Assembly (NCBI RefSeq): GCF_022605725.1
Contig: NC_065564.1
Location: 4,752,698-4,816,697, forward strand
Source: Anthonomus grandis grandis
Lineage: Eukaryota > Arthropoda > Insecta > Coleoptera > Curculionidae
Reading direction: 5' to 3'
Length of the DNA: 64,000 nucleotides
Shown: piece after piece, positions 45,950-55,690 of the stretch
Position numbering within the stretch: the stretch's first letter is position 1
How the letters are laid out: each line of letters opens with the position of its first letter
Notes under the pieces: model-generated
What the model saw: the letters and a program-made list of their open reading frames with translations, nothing else
Told to the model about the DNA's origin: nothing
Database searches by the model: none
Position numbers and translations under genes: made by a program

Positions 45950-46784
45950 TCTATGAATATTATTGAGCATCTAGGCTAATTTAACCAAAATATATTGAGC
46001 AGTGGTGCCCAAGAGCGATGTTTGATCATAAGGGTGACCACTCAGTTTAAAGTGCAAAATCTGAAGAACTACTTGGGATATTTAATTGAAATAAAAGGCA
46101 TAATATTTATTGAAGTATATTTTACAAATTTTCCAAAATAGTGACCCGTTTAACAAACATTTTTTGAGATATCCAGGTTTTAGTGCAGTGGGGACCATGA
46201 AGGATGTTTTGTTTGAAAGTGATCACTCAGTTCAAAATCTACAAACCTACTAAAGATATTTCAATCAAATAAAAAGTATAATATTCAATGAAAGGTGTTT
46301 TACAGGTATTCCAAATTAGGAACCAGTTCCACCAACAATTTTGGAGAAATCAAAGTTTTAGTGTAGGGATAACCAAGAATAATGTTGGTTTTCAAAGTGA
46401 CGACTCAGTTCGAAGTTTAAAGACTTCAAACCTACTTAAAATATTTTATCCAAATAAAAAGCATAATATTTAGTAAAGTGCGTTTTGCAACATTTCCAAA
46501 ATTAGAACCAGTGTAACCAACGTTTCTGGAGATATCCAGGTTATACTACAGTGGTAACCAAGACAAATGGTCGGTCTTCAAAGTGACGACTTAGTTCAGA
46601 GTTCAAACACTACAAAAACTACTTGAGATGTTTTATTCAAATAAAAAGCATGATATTTAATGAAGTATGTTTTACACATTTTCCAGACTCAAGTTTTTAG
46701 GAAGTTTCATGAAGTTTTATGGGCTCTCTAAAATCTGAAAAACTCCTGGATACCTGCAAATTAATGCCTCTTATCAAAATAGTT
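45950..46784 (+). repeat. Satellite block 3 (about 187 bp)
   Basis: The landmark GTGA(C/T)(C/G)ACTCAGTT recurs at about 46040, 46225, 46400 and 46588. Units match block 2, with the same terminal phrase AAACTCCTGGATACCTGC near 46740. It lies between the two direct-repeat copies, so a segment of about 1.3 kb appears duplicated or inserted. Confidence 0.88.
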
Positions 46785-47130
46785 AAATATTCCGCTTTGA
46801 ATCCCTTGTGATGCCATATACAACTTAATTCTTTCATTTACAACTATTAAAAATAGGACTCTTCTTTTTCCAAGTACAACATCTAAGGACAACCTGGACA
46901 AACCCATTTTCTCTCCTTCTTCACTCCTAACTTATCTTGTCTTCTTTTTCTTTCTACTAAAACAATTCCAGGCCCTCCAGTCAGACGGAGAGTCCAGAGC
47001 ATCTCCACAACTTCAAAAGAAAACTCTTTCACTCTTCGTTAAAAGTTCATTCGTTTTCCCACTTCCTAAATCTTCCTTTGACTTACTCCTGTATCGAATC
47101 CAGTTGGATCATCACATTTTTATTCTATTC
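46785..47130 (+). repeat. Direct repeat copy 2
   Basis: Matches 45485-45905 (TTAAATATTCCGCTTTGAATC, GGACAAACCCATTTTCTCTC, CTTCTTCACTCCTAACTTAT). It is shorter because several internal pieces are missing. Confidence 0.8.
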
Positions 47131-47394
47131 TAGAGAACTGATTAAATATTTCCAGGCTCTTAAAGAAGTATGACGTATTCCTTTCCAGAATCAGAGATGT
47201 CGGGTGTCTAACTATAATTTCTTCATATGCCTCTTCTTCTTCTTTTCTTCACCCTATTCAACACCTGAACAACATTTGCTCAAATGCCTAGAAGAAATAG
47301 ACAATGCTGTCCCGAAAAGATCTCTCTTTTTAAACCTTCTCCTGGAACAATTTGTAAAAGCCTATTTTAGTTCTATTTGACTTTATGGGACCTC

Positions 47395-47500
47395 TCTTCC
47401 AATGAACGGCGTGGAACAAATCTAATCAGTCTCAGACATCTTCCCTGACCTTCCAAAGGCTTTTGACTGTGTTAACACTGTATTAAACTCTTGGACAAGA
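47395..47500 (+). mobile_element. Reverse-transcriptase fragment with DLPKAFDCVN motif
   Basis: The plus-strand frame at 47439-47495 reads IFPDLPKAFDCVNTVLNSW. This is the F.DL.KAFD.VNH..L block of non-LTR reverse transcriptases (the first catalytic Asp region). A stop lies about 15 bases upstream in frame, and no further motif is found downstream in any frame, so it is a short relic. Confidence 0.62.
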
Positions 47501-47989
47501 CAACTAGCCCTCCTCATGAAGAGTGAAAAGAGATATCCTATAAGAGAGGTGTATAAGACGATAAAAGTACGTTAAAAGATCTGTATGCCACGCCCACCAT
47601 ACATTAAACAATTAACCAGAAGGTAATGCTAATTATAGGTTTCTATCCAGTTCAATCATAGGTTTGACAACACCTCTTTAAAAGTTTGAATAATGTCCGT
47701 TAAGGTTTCTAGGCGGCGTTAAAATTTTAATTATCGAAACGGCGCGGAATTGTTGTTTTCAATTTCTGTTTGGGGCCCCCGTTTACAAAACAATTATTTA
47801 GTTTGTTAATGATCGAATTTGAATGTGCTCGGGTTAATGGCGGGGGTCCGCCTATAGATTTCTCGGTAATTTGTATTTAGACCGCCCAAGTGAGTTCGGA
47901 TTCGGGATGCTATTAAGTCACTCGACGAAGTGCCAATCTGGCGTAGTAAGATCGATCATCTAGAACGATTTGGCCTAGCTCTAAAAGCG
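47501..47989. other. Unique island
   Basis: Single-copy-looking sequence, GC-richer at 47720-47960. No frame or RNA gene is recognised. Confidence 0.35.
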
Positions 47990-48130
47990 TTTTTCAAATT
48001 TGTCATTTATTCACCTTTCCAGAGTATTCGGTAATCGAAATTTCCTGGAAAGGCTGTTAGGACTCGTCTGATTTGTTCTATTCAAGCCAGGATCTTATTT
48101 CCTCTGTTTATCTTACTTACTAGGGCTTTC
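47990..48130 (+). repeat. Dispersed CCTTTCCAG hairpin repeat, orientation A
   Basis: Core at 48012-48056: CACCTTTCCAG, a 22-base loop, CTGGAAAGGCTG, giving a 9-base perfect stem. It is followed by GACTCGTCTGATTTGTTCTA, conserved in the copies at 49.2 and 49.8 kb. Confidence 0.82.
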
Positions 48131-49084
48131 ACATATCCATTAATTAATATGACTATTTACAGTTTCTCGAGCACCTGCAATATGAGGCAAAATCAATTAT
48201 TTAACAAGAAAAACAGCAAATCCAGGCGTGGCCGCATAATCAGTTTTATCTCAGTGATTTATCGATATTTTTACCATTTAAATGCCATTTTGCTTAATAA
48301 CATACATACGCATATTAATTAATTAATGCATATATGTTGCTTATTTAAATGTTGGCATAGTGCGCGAGCGAATGAATTGGTTTTGCAAATTGGCCAAATA
48401 GTTTTTTTTATTTTAATAATGCGTTAACCGTTTCTAGTTAGTTGATATGGCCGTGAATAAATTGCGCAAGTTTACAAAGAAAACATTGGCCCCGCACGTG
48501 TAATTATCAGTTTCGGTATCGATAAAAATCAGTGATGATGCATTTCAATTCATTAACGCCCCAATGTCCTTTCGGGCCTTGGATGTACCGAATATCCGGT
48601 TAAAAATAGCATCCAGACGCATCTGAGAATTCATTTAAATGTTTTTTATTGCCTAGTCCAGGGGTGGGCTCAAGCAATCGACTTTTAACAGGGTGTAAAC
48701 CATTAAGAAACTTGTCCAACATCGAGTGATGATTCAATGAAATTTTGAGCTACAAAAGGCTTCAGAAACAGTTTTTTGTTCAACCTGAATCACCAGAAAG
48801 TGATTCTTTGAGAATAACACAAAGTACGGCCCATTTAAATCTTTTAACTCGCCCCCTCTCCTTGCAAACACTAAAAATACCAGACAGTGTCTTCATGTTT
48901 CGTCTGCTTAGAATTCTGAAGGGGGAATGTCGCTAAAAAGTAAACAAAAAAAATATCGTGGGGATCTTAAAAATAGATCGCGAGAGGATGTTTAGGGAGT
49001 AACGTACACCACTGGATGCGTTATTTGAGACGAGGCTCCGTTTGTTATCGAATAGTTTCAATCATACGTTAAACAGATAAGTCG
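48131..49084. other. Unique island with homeodomain-type AT cluster
   Basis: CATATTAATTAATTAATGCA at 48311-48330 packs overlapping TAATTAAT words next to ATGCAT, and CACGTG occurs near 48496. A short plus frame (48745-48936) has no known domain. It may be a conserved regulatory block; this is inference from composition only. Confidence 0.35.
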
Positions 49085-49340
49085 AGATCAAGTTACTGAT
49101 TACCAGTTTTCATGATCTTGGTCGAATGGGAAGCAATCATTATGTGGTTTTCCACAAAAAATTACTTTAGAATTTGTCACTCATTGGCTTTTCCAGATTA
49201 TGTGGTATGCCGAATTCCTTGGAAAACCAGCTCTGATTTGCTTTATTTGAATCAAAATGTTATGCCTTTTAGGTTCCTTCTGTCTGCCTAGCCCCCTGGT
49301 GATCAGCAGATTATTTATCTAAGAATTCAAGGCTTTAATG
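49085..49340 (+). repeat. Dispersed hairpin repeat, orientation A (diverged)
   Basis: Core at 49186-49230: GGCTTTTCCAGATTATGTGG...CCTTGGAAAACCAG. Longer flanks shared with 49640-49915 include CATGATCTTGGTCGAATGGG (there CATGCTCCTGGTCAGAGGGG), so the repeat unit is about 250 bases. Confidence 0.75.
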
Positions 49341-49639
49341 ATTTTTTTAAAAATCATATTCAACAACAGCCGTTTTTTTATAATAATTAGAAAACCTATG
49401 GTATTTCCCGCTAAACTGATAATACTTGTACAACTTGTATGTATTTAAAACTTGTCAGTGCATTTATTTTAATTATTAAACACACCGGGGAAAACGGGTT
49501 AGGTAAGGTGGCAATGAGGAGCGGTACCAGCAAAGAGTTGTTTCCTTAGCTTAATAAAAACTTTTTTAGACTGGAAGGAAATAAATGACTAAGGGCTCTT
49601 AAACTGGCCAAAGAAACTAACGTTGACCGGCTTTAACTC
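49341..49639. other. Spacer between two hairpin repeats
   Basis: AT-rich single-copy-looking sequence with no feature recognised. Confidence 0.3.
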
Positions 49640-49915
49640 TGTGAAGACTCCTAACTTCAAGTAATAATGTCCAACCCAAACTGCTTTCACCATCTGATCT
49701 TTTCATGCTCCTGGTCAGAGGGGAAGTAAGCATTATTTGACCTTCCATCAGGAACATCTTTAAAATTAACCACTTATCAACCTTTCCAGATTATTCTGTC
49801 TTCCAAATGTTCTGGAAAGCCTGCTAACACTCCTCTGATTCCCTCTAATCAGGCCAGGGTCTTCCCCTTAACTTTCTTATTGCCTAACTCCTTTAAGAAC
49901 ATAAAATTCAAACTG
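49640..49915 (+). repeat. Dispersed hairpin repeat, orientation A
   Basis: Core at 49779-49823: CAACCTTTCCAGATTATTC...TTCTGGAAAGCCTG, a 9-base stem with a loop of about 20 bases. Flanks CTCCTCTGATTCCCTCTAAT and GCCAGGGTCTTCC match the 48.0-kb copy. Confidence 0.82.
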
Positions 49916-50300
49916 TTAAGTAGTACCGCTCTTAACCCATACAGAATTAATAGGAGCGGTTCTAGATCAAGTTCAGGTCTAATTTCTTATGGTAAATCGG
50001 GTTTATCGACTATATTAATGTTGCTGGTGCATTTACGCATAAAACGTACATAAATAAATTGATACGCGTTGCCCCCGAGGGGTTAGTGAACCAGACGCCA
50101 GAGGGCCAGCGGATCAATTGTTACCGTATTAACTTCTAATTTAAGAAGAAATATTATGATCGTGAAATTGAACATGATCATTTTGCATGTGTGAATATTT
50201 TAAAGATCAACTAGTGCTATATAAAAGCACGCAAGCAATTTATGTACGAATATAATATATTTCAATTCGTTTCAATAGGGATGCGAAATTTTGCATTAAA
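49916..50300. other. Unique sequence downstream of the candidate terminal exon
   Basis: Single-copy-looking; includes GTTGCCCCCGAGGGGTTAG near 50069 and AT-rich stretches. It would lie beyond the polyadenylation site of the minus-strand candidate exon. Confidence 0.3.
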
Positions 50301-50309
50301 GGCGCGTAT

Positions 50310-50315
50310 TTTATT
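50310..50315 (-). terminator. Polyadenylation signal AATAAA (minus strand)
   Basis: TTTATT on the plus strand reads AATAAA on the minus strand, about 100 bases after the stop codon of the candidate terminal exon at 50416. The hexamer is common in AT-rich DNA, so its weight comes only from its position. Confidence 0.4.
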
Positions 50316-50415
50316 CGTGCGTGATCTTCCGGCTAGTTCCTTTTAGGGCATCCCTGCATCTATTTTTTTTTAAATAAATTTGTATATAATTGACTTGGTG
50401 GAGTTGTTAGAAGCT

Positions 50416-50551
50416 TCACTTGGACTGCTTGGTGACCAGATCTGGATCCAAGTGAGAAGGACGGTTACTGAAGGAACTGGTGCTTCCTCGCTTGGAGGTT
50501 GTTGTCTTATTGTGCCCCCTTGAGGATGTCCTAAACAATTCCTCCTGCTGC
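50416..50551 (-). CDS. Candidate terminal exon, hydrophilic C-terminal tail
   Basis: On the minus strand a plausible splice acceptor (GTACATTACAG) ends at 50552. Downstream the frame reads QQEELFRTSSRGHNK, then a Thr/Ser/Arg/Lys-rich stretch, and ends SHLDPDLVTKQSK with a TGA at 50416-50418. Codon choice towards the end (CTG GTC ACC AAG CAG TCC AAG) is richer in G/C at third positions than any other short frame in the window, and an AATAAA follows about 100 bases on. The acceptor has a tandem CAG/GCAG/CAG choice, so the exact start is uncertain by a few codons. The frame also extends upstream to an ATG at 50608, but that part looks intronic. The product is unrecognised: a charged Ser/Thr-rich tail such as ends many receptors and scaffolds. 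No partner exon was found at higher coordinates in this window. Confidence 0.4.
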
Positions 50552-50559
50552 CTGTAATG

Positions 50560-51460
50560 TACTATTCGTACACCCAGTGGTCTAACATTCTCTACCGAAT
50601 TAAAATGCAATTTCGTAGAGAAAATTACATTATAACCACCTAAGTGCGTCTCATCAATCTTGGCTCCTATAAAAATGCTCTCAATTATATTATAAAATTA
50701 GCCCTAATTCGTTACGTGTTCTTAGATGATATATTGCTGCTGCTGAAGAATTGTTTTTTGTTTTATTGGTGTTTAAGTTTAATCTAAGGGAGTACGTACA
50801 CCAATGAGTTCAAGAAAGTATTGGCACGAACGACCTGAGATGAAAGAAACCGATCTGTACGTCTATGTGTTGCTTAAATTATTCTTCCGTGCGGGCAATT
50901 ACCCATAAAGTCATTATAAGAAAGAACGGAGTGATCTATGAGGTTAAAATCTTCTCGAGGAAGAATTTTACCGTAGACTTGATTCAGTTTTTATAGTAAA
51001 TTTGCCCACATGACAAACCGCAAGCCGATTTATCCCAAACTGGGACGACATAATTTATATTTCCAACTTGTGTGTAAATGTAAATTGCATTTTAGAGGCG
51101 GGGTGCTGAAACGACTGTCATTGACAGGCAAAGGGGCAGCAACTTCTTCCACACCGAAGGGAGCCGGTTTGAACCATCAAATATAATGTTTGTATCGTAA
51201 ATAATCGTATATATATAACGTACATACGGCGTGGCACGCTAGTGCCGCACTTTTTCGCCATTAGCCAGTTTCTTGAATGCATTTTCTATGCAAATTTAAT
51301 TGTCTTTTTGCAGCAGGTGGATTAGCATATTATATCTATTATGGAATTGGAAGGTTTAGCCCGGTCACTGTTTGTCACGGACAAATTCAATTTGGGTTAA
51401 TTTTTTAACGGCCATAAGAGAAGGTAGGGCGCAAATTAATTCTAGATTTAATCGCGAGGG
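50560..51460. other. Unique sequence upstream of the candidate exon
   Basis: Presumed intron if the 50.4-kb exon is real. A minor hairpin word, GGCACGCTAGTGCC, lies near 51233, and a TTTTTGCAG acceptor-like string on the plus strand ends near 51313. No open frame is recognised. Confidence 0.3.
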
Positions 51461-51465
51461 GATGA

Positions 51466-51654
51466 CCCCCGCATGAGGAAAATGACGAAAAACATGAAGG
51501 AGAGAAAGAGAAAGGTAATGAAGATGCACTTGAAGGTTTACCCAATAGTAATGCTAATGATACTGGCCAGGACCAGGAACTGAAGACCAAACTCTTAAGT
51601 AGCATCTCATTTCAAAGTTCGATTTCTCGAAAACTATCGAACGTAGATCAATGA
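51466..51654 (+). other. Acidic open segment of coding-like composition
   Basis: Immediately after a TGA, the plus strand stays open for 62 codons to a TGA at 51652-51654. It reads PPHEENDEKHEGEKEKGNED, then a Gly/Asn-rich linker, then DQELKTKLLSSIS... There is no ATG and no good acceptor, and the opposite strand is also open here, so chance is quite possible. It could alternatively be a decayed exon. No homologue recognised. Confidence 0.15.
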
Positions 51655-52159
51655 AACCAACTTTAAACGATTCTGGAAACATCCCAAATTGAGCAAAGGC
51701 TCAGTAATTAAAATTCACAGTTCATTTGCCCCAATAATAACCTTCCTTGACACCCCAAGATTTAGAAGACATAGATGACGTTATTCTCCCAAACCCGTTT
51801 GGTCCAACTCTGGACCAATAAATCTTCTAGCTCCGGCGGGATTTTTAAATGAAATAAAATAGCACTCATAACATAAATTAAAAGATTATTGTCATTAACG
51901 GGTTTTATCAGCGTCCTAACGAGTACTGGTAGTACCTTCTTGTTAGGCCTCGAATAAAAACCAAACAGATCCGCAATTATTTCAATAGAAATAATCCTCA
52001 CGCGATCTTGTAGGGAAGAAATTGAGAGAAATGTAGGAAATACGAGCGTAGCAAATTGGATTTACTTAAGCTGAACTAATTAATGGTATCTTGTCTTTAA
52101 ACTTAAATTTATTGATTGGCTCGTTAATCGGGGATAATAGGGCCTAAAGATAGTAGAAA
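51655..52159. other. Unique sequence
   Basis: A 79-codon minus-strand frame (51762-52001) has no known domain. Nothing else is recognised. Confidence 0.3.
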
Positions 52160-52320
52160 AAGACGTGTAATTGAGAACGTAGCTCAACTGCCTGTAAGAA
52201 CTAAGTCATTATTTCAAACAAATTAGACCTATGCTATGGAAAAATAAACAAATGACTCCTACAACAAAAAAAATTGGCTCAACTGCCTGCATTGAATTCC
52301 CAACTGCGTTCAAAAATTCA
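52160..52320 (+). repeat. Left arm of a small inverted repeat (minisatellite core)
   Basis: GAACGTAGCTCAACTGCCTG at 52168-52195 and GGCTCAACTGCCTGCATTG at about 52272 are found inverted at 52695-52840 (ACAGGCAATTGAGCTACGTT near 52810; GAACGCAGTTGAACGAG near 52698). The motif is the same CAACTGCCTG core as in the large arrays. Confidence 0.8.
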
Positions 52321-52694
52321 TAAATTAGTCTAAAAAGTAGCTAACAAACAAACCGAATATACCTACTGGAATACAACTTTAAGTGTTATTTAACAGCGCT
52401 TTCATCTATTCCGCGAGAAATTTTATGCGCCTAAAACATAAAAAAGGAACAAAGACAATACCGGGAGACAGACGGTAAATTCTGGTGCGAAGCTTGAAAG
52501 CGTCGTAAATCGGCGTTTTCTGTTCATAAAAGCCCCTCAAAAACCGCTTTCGGAGCGAAAAATCCATAGAACAATCGTCATAAACAAAAATACTTTGTTG
52601 TCGCGGAAAATTAACCTGATGATGGTAGTAAAGTTTCGGCAAGTTGTATGGGTTTTATCGGTGCGAAGTCTTAAAAACATTATTGCGTTGGAAA
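52321..52694. other. Unique island framed by the small inverted repeat
   Basis: Single-copy, GC-richer at 52400-52620 (GCGAAGCTTGAAAGCGTCG near 52487). A minus-strand 78-codon frame (52406-52642) is unlike known proteins. Confidence 0.4.
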
Positions 52695-52840
52695 TTTTGA
52701 ACGCAGTTGAACGAGTTTTTGAATTTTTCCAGATTATTCATCTCTTCCAGGCGCAGTTGAGCATGCCTCTGATCTCTTTTGGAACATTTAAAGTCATCAC
52801 TTACTTCTAACAGGCAATTGAGCTACGTTCCTAACTTATC
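52695..52840 (-). repeat. Right arm of the small inverted repeat
   Basis: Reverse-complement partner of 52160-52320; includes TCTTCCAGGCGCAGTTGAGC near 52745. Its midpoint with the left arm is about 52.5 kb, close to the symmetry centre of the dispersed hairpin copies. Confidence 0.8.
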
Positions 52841-53240
52841 TAAGACTTTTGTCCCTTACTACTAATACTGGAACCTAGCGACTCAATAAAATATAATTCT
52901 GAGATGCAAAAAATCTCTTAGGAATTCCGTTTTAGTCACCAATGCATTTCAATAATTGAATCCCAATTAAATACGAGATCATTAAACCTAATAATTGCAT
53001 CCGAGGAGGTCGTTAAATAAGTCCGTTTTACGTAAGTGAAAACGCGGCGGTTCTCCTTGGTGATCTCGTCAGTACCAAATCGGATTCCTAGACGGCAGGT
53101 GCAACCCAGTTCGTACCTTTGAGAGCCCCAAACGGGTTTAAGAACTTGTAATTTTATGAAATATTATCGGAAAAGGTCACCTTTTTTTCGTCGGTGGTTA
53201 TGGTACTGCCGTTTCAAGACAATGGTAATGTTTTTGCGTA
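52841..53240. other. Unique sequence
   Basis: Single-copy-looking with a GC-richer part at 53035-53130. No feature recognised. Confidence 0.3.
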
Positions 53241-54205
53241 ATAATTTCTTATGGAGAACATAGCATCATATTTTGGCTTCCAATTTTGGAAGCTTTTGCT
53301 GAAGAAATCAATTCAGATGTCGTTAGTGTTGAACTGCCTGAAAGAGACCTTAAAATGTAATTATTTATTTCTTTCAGGCAGTTGTAGTCTTCTGGAGAAG
53401 TCCTAAAGTCAATGAGGACATTATAAAATGGCATATTTTGGCTTCTGAACCTCACATTTGGAAGTTTTTCAACGCTTTTGCTGAAGGGATCAGTTCAAAT
53501 ATTTTTGCTGTTGAACTGCCTGAAAGAAATCTTTATATATGTTGTTATTTATTTCTTCCAGGCAGTTGTAGTCTTCTGGAAAAGTCCTAAGGTCAATGAG
53601 GATATCATAAAATAGCATATCTTGGCTTCTGAACCTCACATTTGGAAGTTTTTCAACGCTTTTGTTAAAGAAATAAATTCAAATGCTGTTGCTGTTGAAC
53701 TGCCTGGAAGAAATCTTAATATTTCGTTATTTATTGATTCCAGGCAGTTGTAGTCTTCTGGAGAACTCCTAGAGTCAATGAGGATATCATAAAATGGCAT
53801 ATCTTGGCTTCTGAACCTCACATTTGGAAGTTTTTCAACGCTTTTGCTGAAGGGATCAGTTCAAATGCTGTTGCTGTTGAACTGCCTGGAAGAAATCTTA
53901 ATATTTCGTTATTTATTTCTTCCAGGCAATTGTAGTCTACTGGAGAACTCCTAGAGTCATTGAGGATATCATAAAATGGCATATCTTGGCTTCTGAACCT
54001 CACATTGGGAAGTTTTTCAACGCTTTTGCTGAAAAGATCAGTTCAAATGCTGTTGGTGTTGAACTGCCTGGAAGAGGACTTAATATTTCGTTATTCATTT
54101 CGTCCAGGCAGTTGTCTAAATTTAATGAGGATCTCCCAAAATCTTTTGCTAAAGAAATCACTCCAAACAATCGCTTTCAACTGCCTGGAAGGGATCCAAA
54201 AACTC
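53241..54205. repeat. 182-bp tandem repeat, each unit carrying a hairpin
   Basis: CTTCTGAACCTCACATTTGG and its variants recur at about 53442, 53626, 53808 and 53990, spacing 182-184 bases, with diverged end units. Each of five units contains AACTGCCTGGAAGAAAT, a loop of about 18-20 bases, then ATTTCTTCCAGGCAGTT, a potential stem of up to 17 bp. The repeated minus-strand frames starting MRFRSQ(D/N)MPFY simply read across these units and end in each one. They are not genes. Confidence 0.93.
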
Positions 54206-54894
54206 CTCAGAATCGGTGTAGAGAATATTAATTATAAAATATTCATCATAATTGTTAAATTAATATGGATTGTTGTCTATTAGTATAAAGCTCAACCAAA
54301 TTTTACATCTAGAGAGCCATTATCTTTAAATCTGAATCAACGAGCTCCCTATAAAGAGCTCGTCCTTGCTAAACATTTTTATTTCAATATAAAATACCTT
54401 CCTGGGATATCTTACAATAGTCAAAATGTCCAGCACCTTGCTGGTATATCTCTTTTAACCCCTCAAAGAAGACATTAATAAAAATAATCTAAATTAGAAC
54501 ATTCCCGGCAGTTTTCGTGACCAGCCATCGGTCGAAACTCGTGGCAAACGGGTTCTGAAAATCTGTTAAGAGCCGATGTCATTAAATTAATAAACGACTT
54601 CCCAACAACATGAATATGAATAACAAAAATACAAGAAAACACGGTAACATAACTGAATAACTGGCCACTAACCCGCCGGACTGAAAGTTGTCTAGGGGCA
54701 TTAGAAGAACTGACTTGACCGAGTCGTCCTATCGGTTTTGATTGTTTTCTGTGTTTACCTTGGCGTATGTACAAATTAGGTGTGACGGCAAACAATTTGT
54801 ATTTTTATTTTTTTTATTAATGGCTCTTTGGTACCGAAGATATTAAATTAGTTTTTAAGTGCTTTTAAGAGAAATCTTAGGTTCTAGGCGAATA
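54206..54894. other. Unique sequence containing an uncalled 106-codon frame
   Basis: A minus-strand frame (54475-54795) has a hydrophobic stretch (YVTVFSCIFVIHIHVV) and ends in a Cys-containing segment. I see no homologue, no splice context and no polyadenylation arrangement, so it is left uncalled. Confidence 0.3.
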
Positions 54895-55010
54895 TGAATA
54901 GGGCGAATTCTAGAGGCCCAAAGTCCTATTCCAGAGATATTGGAATACTGAATAACCTGGATGATAAAGTTTTCCAATGATTTTCGAGGAAAGCGATGTA
55001 ATGGAGGCTG
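54895..55010 (-). repeat. Dispersed hairpin repeat, orientation B
   Basis: Core at 54925-54962 (CTATTCCAGAGATATTGG...AATAACCTGGATG), followed by GCGATGTAATGGAGG, which matches the flank of the 55.6 and 56.5 kb copies. Confidence 0.75.
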
Positions 55011-55539
55011 TACACATTTTTGCTTTAAGATGTACTTTCAGGAACCGCCGTTGTCATTTCTCTCTAATTACACTTAATTTAACGTTTCCCATTGAAAAAA
55101 TGAAACGGCAACACGCACTTACACAACCGCATGCTGCGACCGAGAGACAATTTTATTTCAAAACCAATTTTCTCATAATCAACATTCAACAATAATTAAA
55201 ATGGCGATTTTTTTCCTCTATTCTCGCTGTTCTTGTTTATCGAACAATTTGTCATGAGATATTTACTGCTAATGCCATATAAAGCGGGACGCCATAAATA
55301 ACGTCATTGGCTTTGTTTACTGTTTCCATGCGAGTGAATTGAATCGGCTTAAGTAAGCAGTATACTTATTTGTATGTCTTGATTTCGAACGTAGATTTAT
55401 TATAAATCGCTGCAGTTTGCATTTGCGGAAAGTACGGCGGGACGACGATTTACGAATAGATATTTTTGCCCTCAATTCGTTTCAAATATTTCGACCAGAG
55501 AGTCGTTGAAACGCTTAGGCGAAAATAATAAAGTAGATA
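55011..55539. other. Unique sequence
   Basis: Single-copy-looking, GC-richer at 55100-55150 and 55420-55460. No feature recognised. Confidence 0.3.
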
Positions 55540-55690
55540 TTAAAAATCCTGTCCTGAATGGAGCAAATCCCAGGAAGCTATAGAGGCATTCCAGAAAAAT
55601 TGGAATACAGAATAACCTGGAAAGGTGGCTAAATAATAAATTTCACAGTGGAAAGTCATATAATGGACAGTGGTGATTGTGTCTGGATCA
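55540..55690 (-). repeat. Dispersed hairpin repeat, orientation B
   Basis: Core at 55584-55630 (TAGAGGCATTCCAGAAAAAT...AACCTGGAAAGGTGGC). Left flank AAGCTATAGAGGC and right flank ATAATGGACAGTGG..GTGTCTGG match the 56.5-kb copy. Confidence 0.85.

Noticed and set aside
1411..48500. About ten CACGTG E-boxes, mostly in unique islands
   Set aside because: A rough composition estimate gives several by chance in 64 kb, and the arrays are too A/T-rich to contain them, so the apparent island preference is not meaningful without a count.
53249..54003. Three similar minus-strand frames starting MRFRSQ(D/N)MPFY
   Set aside because: They are readings of successive 182-bp repeat units, each ended by a stop in the next unit; not a gene family.
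54475..54795. 106-codon minus-strand open frame with a hydrophobic stretch
   Set aside because: No homologue recognised, no promoter or processing signals, and the hydrophobic run is what AT-rich DNA gives by chance.
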